From: Hyphomonadaceae bacterium
GTDB taxonomy: Bacteria; Pseudomonadota; Alphaproteobacteria; Caulobacterales; Aquidulcibacteraceae
Assembly: GCA_019753105.1 (NCBI GenBank)
Contig: JAIELJ010000006.1
Span: 496,001-560,000, forward strand
DNA length: 64,000 nucleotides
Reading direction: 5' to 3'
Position numbers and translations under genes: made by a program. Below the pieces are notes generated by a model. The model was given only the letters and a program-made list of their open reading frames with translations. It made no database searches and had not been told where the DNA came from. Shown here one piece after another: positions 1 to 8,476 of the stretch. Each line of letters starts with the position of its first letter. The stretch's first letter is position 1.

Positions 1-1550
1 AGGCGGTCACGCCAAGGATCAGCAAAGAAACAAGCAAGTCCGTCCGTGCTGATGTCGATGCGCCTAACAACGACCCGGATTTGCTGGGCCGCCAGCGCCC
101 GTTTGTTCTCCACGTCGGTTTCGCTCGCGTGGTCATACATTTCCTGGAAGTTGGTGGGCATGAGTTCTTGGGAGCGCAGCGCCCGCACGTCGGAGCGCTC
201 CACTTCCAGCGCTTTCAAAGTCTCTTCCGCTTCCTTTAGTTCGTCGTCCAACTCGGCGCGGCGATTCAGTGTGGTTTCGGAAGGGCCATCCTTCATTCGG
301 CGGAAGGACTCATCCATGATCTTCGCTTGGTTCTTCAAGCCATCGAGCCGCTCTTGGGCCACAGCAATCTTGCCTTCCAAAGTCGGAAGCAAACGCTCGC
401 TGGCTTCGAGTGCATCGCGAATGCCGAGATGGAGTTCGGCATGGTGAAAGAACGCACGCTCGAAATGGTCGTAACGCCAAACCTTCTTGACGCAGGACAT
501 GCCACGATTTCCCGCCTCGCAAACCAAATAGCGAGCGCCTTTGGGTGGTGCGCCTTTGTTCAGTAGCCGCATCGTTGCGCCGCAATGAGCGCAAAACAAA
601 AGGCCCTTGAAGAGATTCGCGTGGTTTTCGCCAGTTCTGCCTCCCCCGCCGTTCTTTGGCTGGCGTGACCTAATCGCGGCGTTTGCGGCAGCAAATACTT
701 CTTCGGAGATGATGGCGGGATAGTAACGGGGGAGGGGATCACCCAGCGGCTTTCGCTTCCCACCTACAAAGTGGTGAGGTTGATACTCGCCAAGAACCGA
801 TCTGCTTCCGAGAATCTTTTTGATGTAGGATGGTTGCCAGCCTTTCGAGCGCCCAAACGTCGGCACCGCATCAGCGTTTAGTCGGCGGGCGATTGTGAAC
901 GCTCCAAGTCCGCTCCCGCTCTCGCGGAAGATACGCCGGACGATTTGCACCCGCCCATCGATCTCCCTGAATGAAGCGATCTTTTTGTCCTTCGCTCGCA
1001 CCGGCTCAAGCCATTTGGGTGCCACTGATGTGACTGGTTTCTCATCGGCCTTGGCACGACGGTTCTTCCATGAAGCTTGCAGTCGCTCTTGTTTCGTTTT
1101 CGATTCTTCGTGCGCTCGCTGAAAGGTTAAGACGGACAACAACAACTGCATGTGGTTGTTGTTCAGGTCCGTATATTTCTGACCGTCGATCAAAGTGACG
1201 ACCGTGATGCCGTGCCGACAAATCGACTGAAGAAGTGTCACCGCAGGGAGAGGTTGATCTCTTGAAAGACGGTCCAGGTTCTCAACCAGCAAGTAGGACC
1301 CTGCCGGGATGTCGCCGTTCTCGATGCGCTGCAAAAACACGCCGAGCACGCCTTCGGACAGATGCTTCCCTTTGAAGGCGCTCTTTCCGATGTCCTTCAG
1401 TTCATCGCCTTCGACCAAATCAAGGTCGTGGCGCTTCGCGTAGTCGCGTGATTTTTCTAGCTGGCGTCGCAGACTGTCGCCCCGCAACTGATGCTGGGTG
1501 CTCATCCGAAGGTAGGAATAAGCACGGGGGCGGGGTGTATCAGGCTTCAT
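1..1550 (-). CDS. Large serine recombinase (site-specific integrase), 3' end outside window
   Basis: Translating the reverse strand from the ATG at 1550 gives an open frame of at least 516 residues that runs off the left end. The N-terminus reads AYSYLRMSTQHQLRGDSLRR, the resolvase/invertase catalytic signature, with the nucleophile predicted as Ser17 and the conserved arginines in the ENLDRLSRD motif (about residues 90–98). A Recombinase domain follows (IARRLNADAVPTF, then SYIKKILGSRSVLGEY). Next come a zinc ribbon (LLFCAHCGATMRLL and a later Cys pair) and a long charged coiled coil, the usual order in large serine integrases. Such enzymes insert phages, ICEs and genomic islands at a specific attB without host factors. 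The gene reads away from, and starts about 35 bases from, the broken comM gene, so it is probably the integrase of the element that lies to the left. Base composition is visibly less GC-rich than the host genes to the right. Confidence 0.9.
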   Translation of the reverse strand, partial: MKPDTPRPRAYSYLRMSTQHQLRGDSLRRQLEKSRDYAKRHDLDLVEGDELKDIGKSAFKGKHLSEGVLGVFLQRIENGDIPAGSYLLVENLDRLSRDQPLPAVTLLQSICRHGITVVTLIDGQKYTDLNNNHMQLLLSVLTFQRAHEESKTKQERLQASWKNRRAKADEKPVTSVAPKWLEPVRAKDKKIASFREIDGRVQIVRRIFRESGSGLGAFTIARRLNADAVPTFGRSKGWQPSYIKKILGSRSVLGEYQPHHFVGGKRKPLGDPLPRYYPAIISEEVFAAANAAIRSRQPKNGGGGRTGENHANLFKGLLFCAHCGATMRLLNKGAPPKGARYLVCEAGNRGMSCVKKVWRYDHFERAFFHHAELHLGIRDALEASERLLPTLEGKIAVAQERLDGLKNQAKIMDESFRRMKDGPSETTLNRRAELDDELKEAEETLKALEVERSDVRALRSQELMPTNFQEMYDHASETDVENKRALAAQQIRVVVRRIDISTDGLACFFADPWRDR

Positions 1551-2474
1551 CTGTCTGATTTTACACGAAAAAGATTTGGCTACAACAGGCTGTTTGTTGG
1601 GCCTCCAGGCGCCGGCAAGTCGATGCTTGCGCAGCGTTTGCCTGGTTTGTTGCCGCCGTTATCGAGCGAAGAATTGCTCGAAGTTTCGATGCTGCATTCC
1701 GTCGCCGGATTGCTGCAGCGCGGTCAACTCACGCGCACGCGCCCGTTCCGCGCTCCGCATCATTCCGCATCAATGGCCGCACTTGTCGGCGGCGGTTTGC
1801 GCGCAAGACCGGGCGAAATCTCGCTGGCGCATCAGGGCGTGCTCTTTTTGGATGAGCTTCCAGAGTTCTCGCAGCAGGCGCTTGATGCGCTGCGTCAGCC
1901 GCTTGAGACCGGAAACGTGCTGATCGCGCGCGCAAATCATCACGTCACCTATCCCGCGCGTATTCTGCTCGCGGCGGCGATGAATCCGTGCCGGTGCGGC
2001 GGCGGCGTTGGTGCGGGCAAATGCCGGCGCGGACCGCGTTGCGCGATAGACTACCAAGCACGTCTCTCGGGGCCGCTGCTCGATCGCATCGATATTCAAC
2101 TGGACGTCCCGCCGGTCACCGCGGCCGATCTCGCTTTGCCGCCGCCTGTGGAAGGCACCGCGGAGGCCTCAGCGCGCGTGATGCGGGCGCGTGGCGCGCA
2201 ACATGAGCGGGCGCAAGGGCTTAACAGCGTGCTGGCGCTCGATGCGCTTGAACGGGTTGCCGCGCCAGATGCGCCGGGGGCGGCGCTGTTGGCGAAAGCC
2301 GCCGAGACGCTTTCGCTCTCAGCTCGCGCCTATCACCGCACTTTGAAAGTCGCGCGCACGATCGCCGATCTCGACGGTTCCGATGCGGTCCGCCGCATTC
2401 ACATTGCCGAAGCGCTTAGCCTCAAGCGGCAATGGGCGGGGACAGAGCAAGGCGGTTTCGCCAACGTCGGCTGA
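1491..2474 (+). pseudogene. comM: comM 3' fragment (Mg-chelatase-like AAA+ ATPase), N-terminus replaced by element sequence
   Basis: From about 1582 the frame encodes the AAA+ part of ComM/YifB: Walker A GPPGAGKS, the HHSAS segment (APHHSASMAAL), Walker B VLFLDELPEF, sensor region AAMNPCRCG, and the C-terminal Mg-chelatase domain ending in IAEALSLKRQW. Full ComM proteins are about 500 residues and start with a Lon-protease-like fold of roughly 190 residues; that part is absent here. The first ~30 codons of the open frame (from ATG 1491) come from the integrated element and overlap the recombinase start antisense. ComM is a hexameric helicase that helps branch migration during natural transformation, so the host has probably lost this function unless the element excises. 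The frame itself is open, so a truncated ATPase could still be made. Confidence 0.8.
1560..1625. other. Putative attR junction between mobile element and comM
   Basis: ComM-like sequence begins abruptly near 1582–1600, where the frame reads GYNRLFVGPPGAGKSML, the ComM Walker A region. Upstream of this the frame encodes nothing ComM-like and soon overlaps the divergent recombinase start at 1550. The short perfect palindrome AACAGGCTGTT (1584–1594) lies at the join. Serine integrase att sites are imperfect inverted repeats around a 2-base core and normally sit beside the integrase gene, which fits. The exact crossover cannot be fixed without the left junction. Confidence 0.55.
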
Positions 2475-2524
2475 ACCGGCTCAATCGCTAAGCTTTTTTA
2501 ACCCGCGCAGCGCTTGATGCGGGC

Positions 2525-4321
2525 ATGGGTCAGCCGGCCGCCGCGCCAATCTTTGATGCGTTCGACGCACTGCCCGATCCGGCGGCGATCTTGGCCGCGG
2601 ATGGCTCATTGCTGCGCGCCAATCCACCTTTTCGCGCAACCTTCCGTCACTGGATCGGGCCCAACCGCCCGCCGTGGGGCAGGGCGCAGACGCCCGAGTT
2701 TCAGAACGGCGAACGCCGCTTCGATGCCTCAGCGCCCGATGGCCGCCGCTTCGAATGGGTCGAGCGTATTCTGCCCGACGGCGTCCGCTTCTGTGTTGCG
2801 CGCGACATCACACGTCACACCGACGCGGCAGAGGTGGCGCTACGCTCGAAGACGACGCTTTTTGCGACACTGACGCACGAACTGCGGACGCCGCTCAACG
2901 GCATTCTCGGCATGGCGGGTCTGCTCGATCTCGGCAATCTCGAACCGAATGCGCGCACTTACGTTGCCGCAATCCGGCAATCGGGCGAACACTTGCTCGA
3001 TCTCATCACAGAAATTCTTGATTACGCACGTCTCGAGGCTGGCCGTGTCGAGCTTGAGACGGCGCCGTTCGATCCCGAAGCGACAATGCAAGATGTCGCC
3101 GAGCTGCTTTCGCCGAAAGCGCACGACAAGGGTTTGGAAATCGCAGTGGCCGTGCGCGGTGCAACGCCTGCGCGCGTCGCCGGCGATGAGGGGCGTCTGC
3201 GTCAGATCCTGTTCAATCTTGCCGGCAATGCCGTGAAGTTCACCGAGGCGGGCGGCGTCGTGCTTGAGCTCGCCGCGCGTCCTGGCGGGCGTTTGCGATT
3301 CAATGTGCGTGATACCGGCCCCGGCGTTGCGTCGGATAAGCAGGCGCAGATTTTCGAGGAGTTTACGCAAGCCGATGCCGGCGTCGCGCGCCGTCATGGC
3401 GGCGCCGGACTTGGGCTTGCGATCGTGAAAAAGCTTGCGCTGGCGATGGGCGGGGATGTCGGTGTCGTCAGCCGCCCAGGCTACGGCGCAAGCTTTTGGG
3501 TTGAGCTGCCGTTTGCGGAGGTGGGCGAAGCGGTATCGGCGCCCTCGTATCCGTTGCGCGGCGTGCGCGTGTGCGTGCTGAGTGATTCACCCATTCTCAC
3601 GCAAGGCTTGCGCGGCGCGGCTTCGTCACTCGGCGCCGACATCGTTGAGCGCGATGGCGCGCCGGATGTGATCTTCTTCGACTGGCGCGAAGGTGTCGAT
3701 GCGGAGACGATCGCGACACTCAAGCGCGAGGCGCGGGCGCTCATCCTTGTGATCCCGCAAGAGCGCCGCGACGTGGTTGCCGAGTGCAGCGACGTTGGCG
3801 TTGATCATTACATCCTGAAACCTGTGCGGCGTCACCGGCTGGCAGAGCGCGTGCGTGCAGCGCTCACGGGCGCGATAGAAACCAAGCGCGCGGTGGCGGG
3901 GCAAGAAGCGCCGCAAGTGCTTGCCGGCGCAAAAGTGCTTTTGGCCGAAGACAATCCCATTAATGCGCTGCTTGCCCGTACGCTGCTCAATCGGATGGGC
4001 GGTGTCGTGACCCTGGCGCAGGACGGGGCGGAAGCGGTTGCGGCTGCTGCAGCGGCGCCGTTTGATCTCATCTTCCTAGACATTCGCATGCCGCGGCTCG
4101 ATGGGCTTGAGGCCGCAGCGCGTATCCGTGCCGGAGGAGGGCCATCCGCCGCCGCGCCGATCGTGGCGCTGACCGCCGATGCGGGCGAGCACGAGCGTAC
4201 GCTGGCGTTCCAGGCCGGGATGGACGATTTCATCACCAAACCGATCGACGCGACGCGTCTGCTGGCCGTCGCCGAACGCTTGTCCGACCGCCCGAACCCC
4301 GCCACGTTCGACGGCGATTAA
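2525..4321 (+). CDS. Hybrid sensor histidine kinase/response regulator (soluble)
   Basis: A 598-residue protein with no obvious membrane segment. Order of domains: a PAS-like sensor (about 10–95), a HisKA dimerisation domain with the phospho-accepting His118 in THELRTPLNGILG, a HATPase_c domain with the N box (FNLAGNAVKFTE) and G boxes (DTGPGV, GGAGLGLAI), a degenerate receiver-like domain (about 345–455), and a canonical receiver (about 465–590) with predicted acceptor Asp519 in FLDIRMPRLDG and the conserved Lys in FITKPID. The middle receiver lacks the N-terminal acidic pair but keeps FFDWREG and ILKPVRR. It is probably a cytosolic phosphorelay kinase. Its signal and partner cannot be told from the neighbours. 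The AmpG-like gene downstream has its own Shine–Dalgarno 26 bases later, so the two may be co-transcribed. Confidence 0.9.
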   Translation: MGQPAAAPIFDAFDALPDPAAILAADGSLLRANPPFRATFRHWIGPNRPPWGRAQTPEFQNGERRFDASAPDGRRFEWVERILPDGVRFCVARDITRHTDAAEVALRSKTTLFATLTHELRTPLNGILGMAGLLDLGNLEPNARTYVAAIRQSGEHLLDLITEILDYARLEAGRVELETAPFDPEATMQDVAELLSPKAHDKGLEIAVAVRGATPARVAGDEGRLRQILFNLAGNAVKFTEAGGVVLELAARPGGRLRFNVRDTGPGVASDKQAQIFEEFTQADAGVARRHGGAGLGLAIVKKLALAMGGDVGVVSRPGYGASFWVELPFAEVGEAVSAPSYPLRGVRVCVLSDSPILTQGLRGAASSLGADIVERDGAPDVIFFDWREGVDAETIATLKREARALILVIPQERRDVVAECSDVGVDHYILKPVRRHRLAERVRAALTGAIETKRAVAGQEAPQVLAGAKVLLAEDNPINALLARTLLNRMGGVVTLAQDGAEAVAAAAAAPFDLIFLDIRMPRLDGLEAAARIRAGGGPSAAAPIVALTADAGEHERTLAFQAGMDDFITKPIDATRLLAVAERLSDRPNPATFDGD

Positions 4322-4346
4322 GGCGCGAAGACGCCTGGAGTTTCCC

Positions 4347-6107
4347 ATGACCGACGCCGCCGAAACGCCCAAACGTTCGACCTGGGCCGCGCTTGCCGTG
4401 TTCTTGGAGCGCCGCTCACTGGTGATGCTGGCGCTCGGCTTCGCAGCGGGCCTGCCGAACCTCTTGGTCTATGACACGCTCTCGGTGTGGATGCGGCAAG
4501 CCAAAGTGCCGCTCGATGTCATCACGCTGATGAGCCTGGTGACGATCACATACGCCATCAAATTCCTTTGGGCGCCGGTTGTCGATCGCGTGAAGGTGCC
4601 GGTGTTGCACCAACTGTTCGGCAAACGCCGCGCGTGGATGCTGTTGGCGCAAGCCGGCGTCGTGCTCGGAATCTGGCTGATCGCCGCCAACGCGCCGGTG
4701 GTCAGCGCCGCAGTGGCCGGCGGCGACGCTGCCGCCCAGCCCGATCCCAATCTCGACATCATCGTGATCGTCGCGATCTGTGCTGCATTCACCGCGCTGT
4801 TCGGCGCCACGCAAGACATCGCCATTGACGCCTGGCGGATCGAAGCCGCGGCGGTTGAAAAGCAAGGTGCGATGGCGGCGGCTTATCAATGGGGCTATCG
4901 CATCTCCATTATCGTCTCCGGCGCCTTGCCGCTTTGGATGGCGTCGCGCATCGGCTGGACCGGTTCGTACATGCTGATGGCGTTCGTGATGGCCATCGGC
5001 ATTATTGGCGTTCTCGTTGCGCCGCGCGAGAAGAGCGTCGAGACGCCGCTTGAGAAAACCGAAAAAGGTTCGCCGCTGCTTGAAGCGGGAGAATGGATCG
5101 GGCGTATCGCGCTCATGGTTCTGGGCGCTGCATTCATCGGCGCTGGCATCGCCGGCCGCGCCGAGCCGCTCACTTTTCTCTTCAGCGTGGCGGGCTTTGA
5201 CACCTTTGCAGCGTCTGTCGGCGAGATATGGACGACGCGGCCGTGGGGCATGATCCTGCAAGTTGCCGGCGTCGCCGTCGGTCTCGTGATCGTCGCCTTT
5301 GCGACCTATCCATTGCCGGGCAAGCGCACGCGGCCGAGCGCCTATTTTGCCAAAACACTGAAGGAGCCGCTGGAGGATTTCTTCAAGCGCTATCGCGGCA
5401 CAGGCGCGCTCATCCTGGCAATGATCTGCGTCTATCGCATCGCCGACTTCGTGCTCAATCTGATGGGCGCGTTCTATGTCGATGTCGGCTTTACGCTCGA
5501 TGAAGTAGCGAATGCGCGCAAGATTTTTGGCGTCGTGATGTCGATGCTTGGCGTTGGGCTCGGTGGTTGGACCGTGGCGCGTTTTGGCTTGATGAAGGCT
5601 CTCATTGCCGGCGCCGTTCTGCAGCCGCTTTCAAATGTCGCGTTCGGCCTTCTGACGTTCACTGGGCCATCGCTGCCCGGCCTTTATCTGTGCATCGGCG
5701 TCGACAACATTTCCGCCGGCATCGCCGGCACGGCGCTTATCGCCTATATGTCGAGCCTCACCAGCCTTGGCTTCACCGCGACACAGTATGCGCTGTTCTC
5801 GTCGCTTTACGCGCTTCCGGGGAAGATTCTCGCGGCGGTCTCTGGCCGGATCGTGGAGGGGGCAATCGCCGCCGCTTCAGCGGGTGAAAGCGAGTGGTTG
5901 CGCGGCTGGTTTAGCGGCATGTCGCCAACCGCGTTCGCGTCCCTCTCCGCTGATCGCGGCATCGACGCCGAAGCATTCGCCGCCGGCTACATGACCTTCT
6001 TCATATATTCCGGCGTGATCGGCATCGCCGCGTTGGTGCTGGCCATTGTGATCATGCGCAAAGCGCCACCGCCCAGCGCGGAAAAGCCGGCGGAAGCGCC
6101 CGCTTAA
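4347..6107 (+). CDS. ampG: AmpG-like MFS permease
   Basis: A 586-residue polytopic membrane protein. The start at ATG 4347 is preferred because CTGGAG lies 6 bases upstream and the N-terminus MTDAAETPKRSTWAALAVF leads directly into the first membrane helix. AmpG features include LALGFAAGLPNLLVYDTLSVW, the helix pair around KFLWAPVVDRV and the GKRRAWMLLAQ loop. AmpG permeases bring GlcNAc-anhydroMurNAc muropeptides from the periplasm into the cytoplasm for cell-wall recycling. The protein is longer than E. coli AmpG (about 490), owing to longer loops around residues 120–150 and 215–265. It overlaps the convergent maeB stop by 4 bases. Substrate assignment rests on family resemblance only. Confidence 0.8.
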   Translation: MTDAAETPKRSTWAALAVFLERRSLVMLALGFAAGLPNLLVYDTLSVWMRQAKVPLDVITLMSLVTITYAIKFLWAPVVDRVKVPVLHQLFGKRRAWMLLAQAGVVLGIWLIAANAPVVSAAVAGGDAAAQPDPNLDIIVIVAICAAFTALFGATQDIAIDAWRIEAAAVEKQGAMAAAYQWGYRISIIVSGALPLWMASRIGWTGSYMLMAFVMAIGIIGVLVAPREKSVETPLEKTEKGSPLLEAGEWIGRIALMVLGAAFIGAGIAGRAEPLTFLFSVAGFDTFAASVGEIWTTRPWGMILQVAGVAVGLVIVAFATYPLPGKRTRPSAYFAKTLKEPLEDFFKRYRGTGALILAMICVYRIADFVLNLMGAFYVDVGFTLDEVANARKIFGVVMSMLGVGLGGWTVARFGLMKALIAGAVLQPLSNVAFGLLTFTGPSLPGLYLCIGVDNISAGIAGTALIAYMSSLTSLGFTATQYALFSSLYALPGKILAAVSGRIVEGAIAAASAGESEWLRGWFSGMSPTAFASLSADRGIDAEAFAAGYMTFFIYSGVIGIAALVLAIVIMRKAPPPSAEKPAEAPA

Positions 6108-8383
6108 GCCTTCGCTTCCGCCGCCTGGAACGCAGCAACCGTCGCGTACGTCACGATGTCCGACACTGCGCCGCCCAGCGGTGCGATTTGGATCGGGCGC
6201 GAAAGCCCGGTCAGAATAGGGCCGATAACGGTTGCGCCGCCCGCGGAGCTGAGCAGGCTGGTGGCGATCGAGGCCGAGTGCAGCGCTGGCATCACGAGCA
6301 CATTCGCCGGCTCGCTCAGACGTGAGAACGGATAAAGCTCCCGCATATTGGCGTTGAGCGCGACGTCGACGTTCATCTCGCCTTCGTACTCGAAATCAAT
6401 GTCTTCGCGGCGATCGAGAATGGAGACGGCGGCGCGGATCTTCTCCGAGCGCTCCATCGTCGGATTGCCGAACGTCGAGTGCGAGAGAAGGGCGACGCGT
6501 GGCACGGCGCCAAGCTGGCGCGCCATCGCGGCGGATTGGATGACGATCTGCGCCAGCTCATCCGGCTCTGGAAACTCGGCGACGGCCGTATCTGAGATGA
6601 AAAGCGTGCGGCCCTTCATCAGCACAATCGACATGCCGAGCACGCGTTCGCGCGGCGCCGGGTCAATCGCTTTGAGCACATCGTCAAGCGCGGTCGCGTA
6701 GTTGCGCGTCACGCCCGTCACCATGCCGTCAGCGTGACCGCAGGCGACCATGCATGCGCCAAACACGTTGCGGTCTTGGTTGACCATGCGCTGCACATCG
6801 CGGTGCAGGAAGCCGAAGCGCTGTTGGCGCTTGTAGAGATAGTCAGCGTAGTGCTCGTTGTTGGCAGAGACGCGCGCGTTGACGATTTCAAGAGTCGCGC
6901 TTTCCGGCACGCCCACCATGCTCATGTTCTCATGCACGCGCTCTTCGCGGCCAACCAGAATGGCGCGGCCGAGGCCGAGTTCTTGGAACGCATAAGCAGC
7001 GCGGATCACTGAGGGCTCTTCGCCTTCCGCGAACACGATCGTTTGCGGCGCGCGTCGCACGACTGTTTGCACGCGCTGCATCATCGCCGCCGTCGGATCG
7101 AGGCGTTGTGCGAGCGAGTGCCTATACGCCTGCATGTCCGGGATCGGCTTGCGTGCGACGCCTGTGTCCATCGCCGCTTGCGCGACAAAAGGCGGGATTT
7201 CAGAGATGAGACGCGGATCGAACGGTGAGGGGATGATGTAATCAGGCCCGAACTTCAGGCGCTTACCTTGATACGCCGCAGCCACTTCATCCGGCACGTC
7301 TTGCTTCGCCAATTCGGCCAAGGCGCGCGCGGCGGCGACCTTCATCTCTTCATTGATCGTGCGCGCGCGAACGTCGAGCGCGCCGCGGAAGATGTAGGGA
7401 AAACCCAGCACGTTGTTGACCTGGTTCGGATAGTCCGAACGGCCCGTGGCGACGATCGCGTCCTTGCGCACTTCGTGCACGTCTTCCGGGGTGATCTCCG
7501 GATCGGGATTGGCCATCGCAAAGATGATCGGCTTCTTCGCCATCGCCTTGACCATCTCTTTGGTCATCGCGCCAGCAACGGAGAGCCCCATGAACACATC
7601 TGCGCCCTTGATCGCGTCTTCGAGCGTGCGGTGCTTGGTGTCGATAGCGTGTACCGATTTGAACTGGTCCATGCCCTTTTCGCGGCCGCGATAGATCACG
7701 CCCTCGCGATCGAGCGCGATCACATTCTCATGCGGCACGCCGAGTTGCTTGATAAGCGCGATGCAAGAGAGACCCGCGGCGCCGGCGCCGTTGACGACCA
7801 CCTTCACGTCGGAGAGCTTGCGCCCCGTCAGCTCGCACGCATTGAGCAGACCGGCTGCCGCGATGATCGCGGTGCCGTGCTGGTCATCGTGGAACACCGG
7901 AATGTCGAGCTCGTCGCGCAGACGGCTCTCGATGATGAAACATTCGGGGCTCTTGATGTCTTCGAGATTGATGCCGCCGAAGGTTGGTCCGATATTGCGG
8001 ACTGTGGTGATAAATTCTTCGGTATCTTGCGTCGTGACTTCGATATCGATCGAGTCGACATCGGCGAAGCGCTTGAACAGAACGCTCTTGCCTTCCATCA
8101 CCGGCTTCGACGCCATCGCGCCAAGATTGCCGAGCCCCAGAATCGCGGTGCCGTTCGAGATGACGGCGACGAGATTGCCTTTCGACGTATAATCGTAGGC
8201 CTTGTCCGGATCCTCGGCGATCGCCTTCACCGGAACGGCAACGCCTGGGGAATAGGCGAGCGAGAGATCGCGCTGCGTCGCCATCGGCTTGGTCGGTGTG
8301 ATCGAGATTTTCCCCGGTGTCGGAGAGCGGTGGAACTCCAGCGCTTCAGCGTCGGTGAAAGACTTCTTCGTGGTATCGGGCAT
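6104..8383 (-). CDS. maeB: NADP-dependent malic enzyme with phosphotransacetylase-like C-terminus
   Basis: A 759-residue protein, the usual size for MaeB-type malic enzymes. The N-terminal half carries malic-enzyme signatures (SLAYSPGVAVPVKAI, YTSKGNLVAVISNGTAILG, FHDDQHGTAIIAAAGLLNA) and the NAD(P)-binding glycine motif VVNGAGAAGLSC. The C-terminal ~330 residues resemble phosphate acetyltransferase (IVFAEGEEPSVIRAA through GPILTGLSRPIQIAPLGG), a domain that in this family is regulatory rather than a working Pta. It converts malate to pyruvate plus CO2 with NADP, linking the TCA cycle to gluconeogenesis and NADPH supply. It is divergent from mutS across a 93-base gap that must hold both promoters, and convergent with the permease gene. 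Confidence 0.95.
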   Translation of the reverse strand: MPDTTKKSFTDAEALEFHRSPTPGKISITPTKPMATQRDLSLAYSPGVAVPVKAIAEDPDKAYDYTSKGNLVAVISNGTAILGLGNLGAMASKPVMEGKSVLFKRFADVDSIDIEVTTQDTEEFITTVRNIGPTFGGINLEDIKSPECFIIESRLRDELDIPVFHDDQHGTAIIAAAGLLNACELTGRKLSDVKVVVNGAGAAGLSCIALIKQLGVPHENVIALDREGVIYRGREKGMDQFKSVHAIDTKHRTLEDAIKGADVFMGLSVAGAMTKEMVKAMAKKPIIFAMANPDPEITPEDVHEVRKDAIVATGRSDYPNQVNNVLGFPYIFRGALDVRARTINEEMKVAAARALAELAKQDVPDEVAAAYQGKRLKFGPDYIIPSPFDPRLISEIPPFVAQAAMDTGVARKPIPDMQAYRHSLAQRLDPTAAMMQRVQTVVRRAPQTIVFAEGEEPSVIRAAYAFQELGLGRAILVGREERVHENMSMVGVPESATLEIVNARVSANNEHYADYLYKRQQRFGFLHRDVQRMVNQDRNVFGACMVACGHADGMVTGVTRNYATALDDVLKAIDPAPRERVLGMSIVLMKGRTLFISDTAVAEFPEPDELAQIVIQSAAMARQLGAVPRVALLSHSTFGNPTMERSEKIRAAVSILDRREDIDFEYEGEMNVDVALNANMRELYPFSRLSEPANVLVMPALHSASIATSLLSSAGGATVIGPILTGLSRPIQIAPLGGAVSDIVTYATVAAFQAAEAKA

Positions 8384-8476
8384 GGAGTGTGGTGCTCGCC
8401 AACTTTTCGCCGCACCCTAGCTTTCGGCCATGCCTCGTCAATGGAAGTCCGGCGAACAAGCGGCTAAAGCTGCCGC

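Noticed and set aside
7268-8467. Open 399-codon frame on the forward strand across maeB
   Set aside because: It is antisense to a clear malic enzyme gene and has Arg/His/Asp-rich composition with no motif; long antisense frames are common in this GC-rich codon usage.
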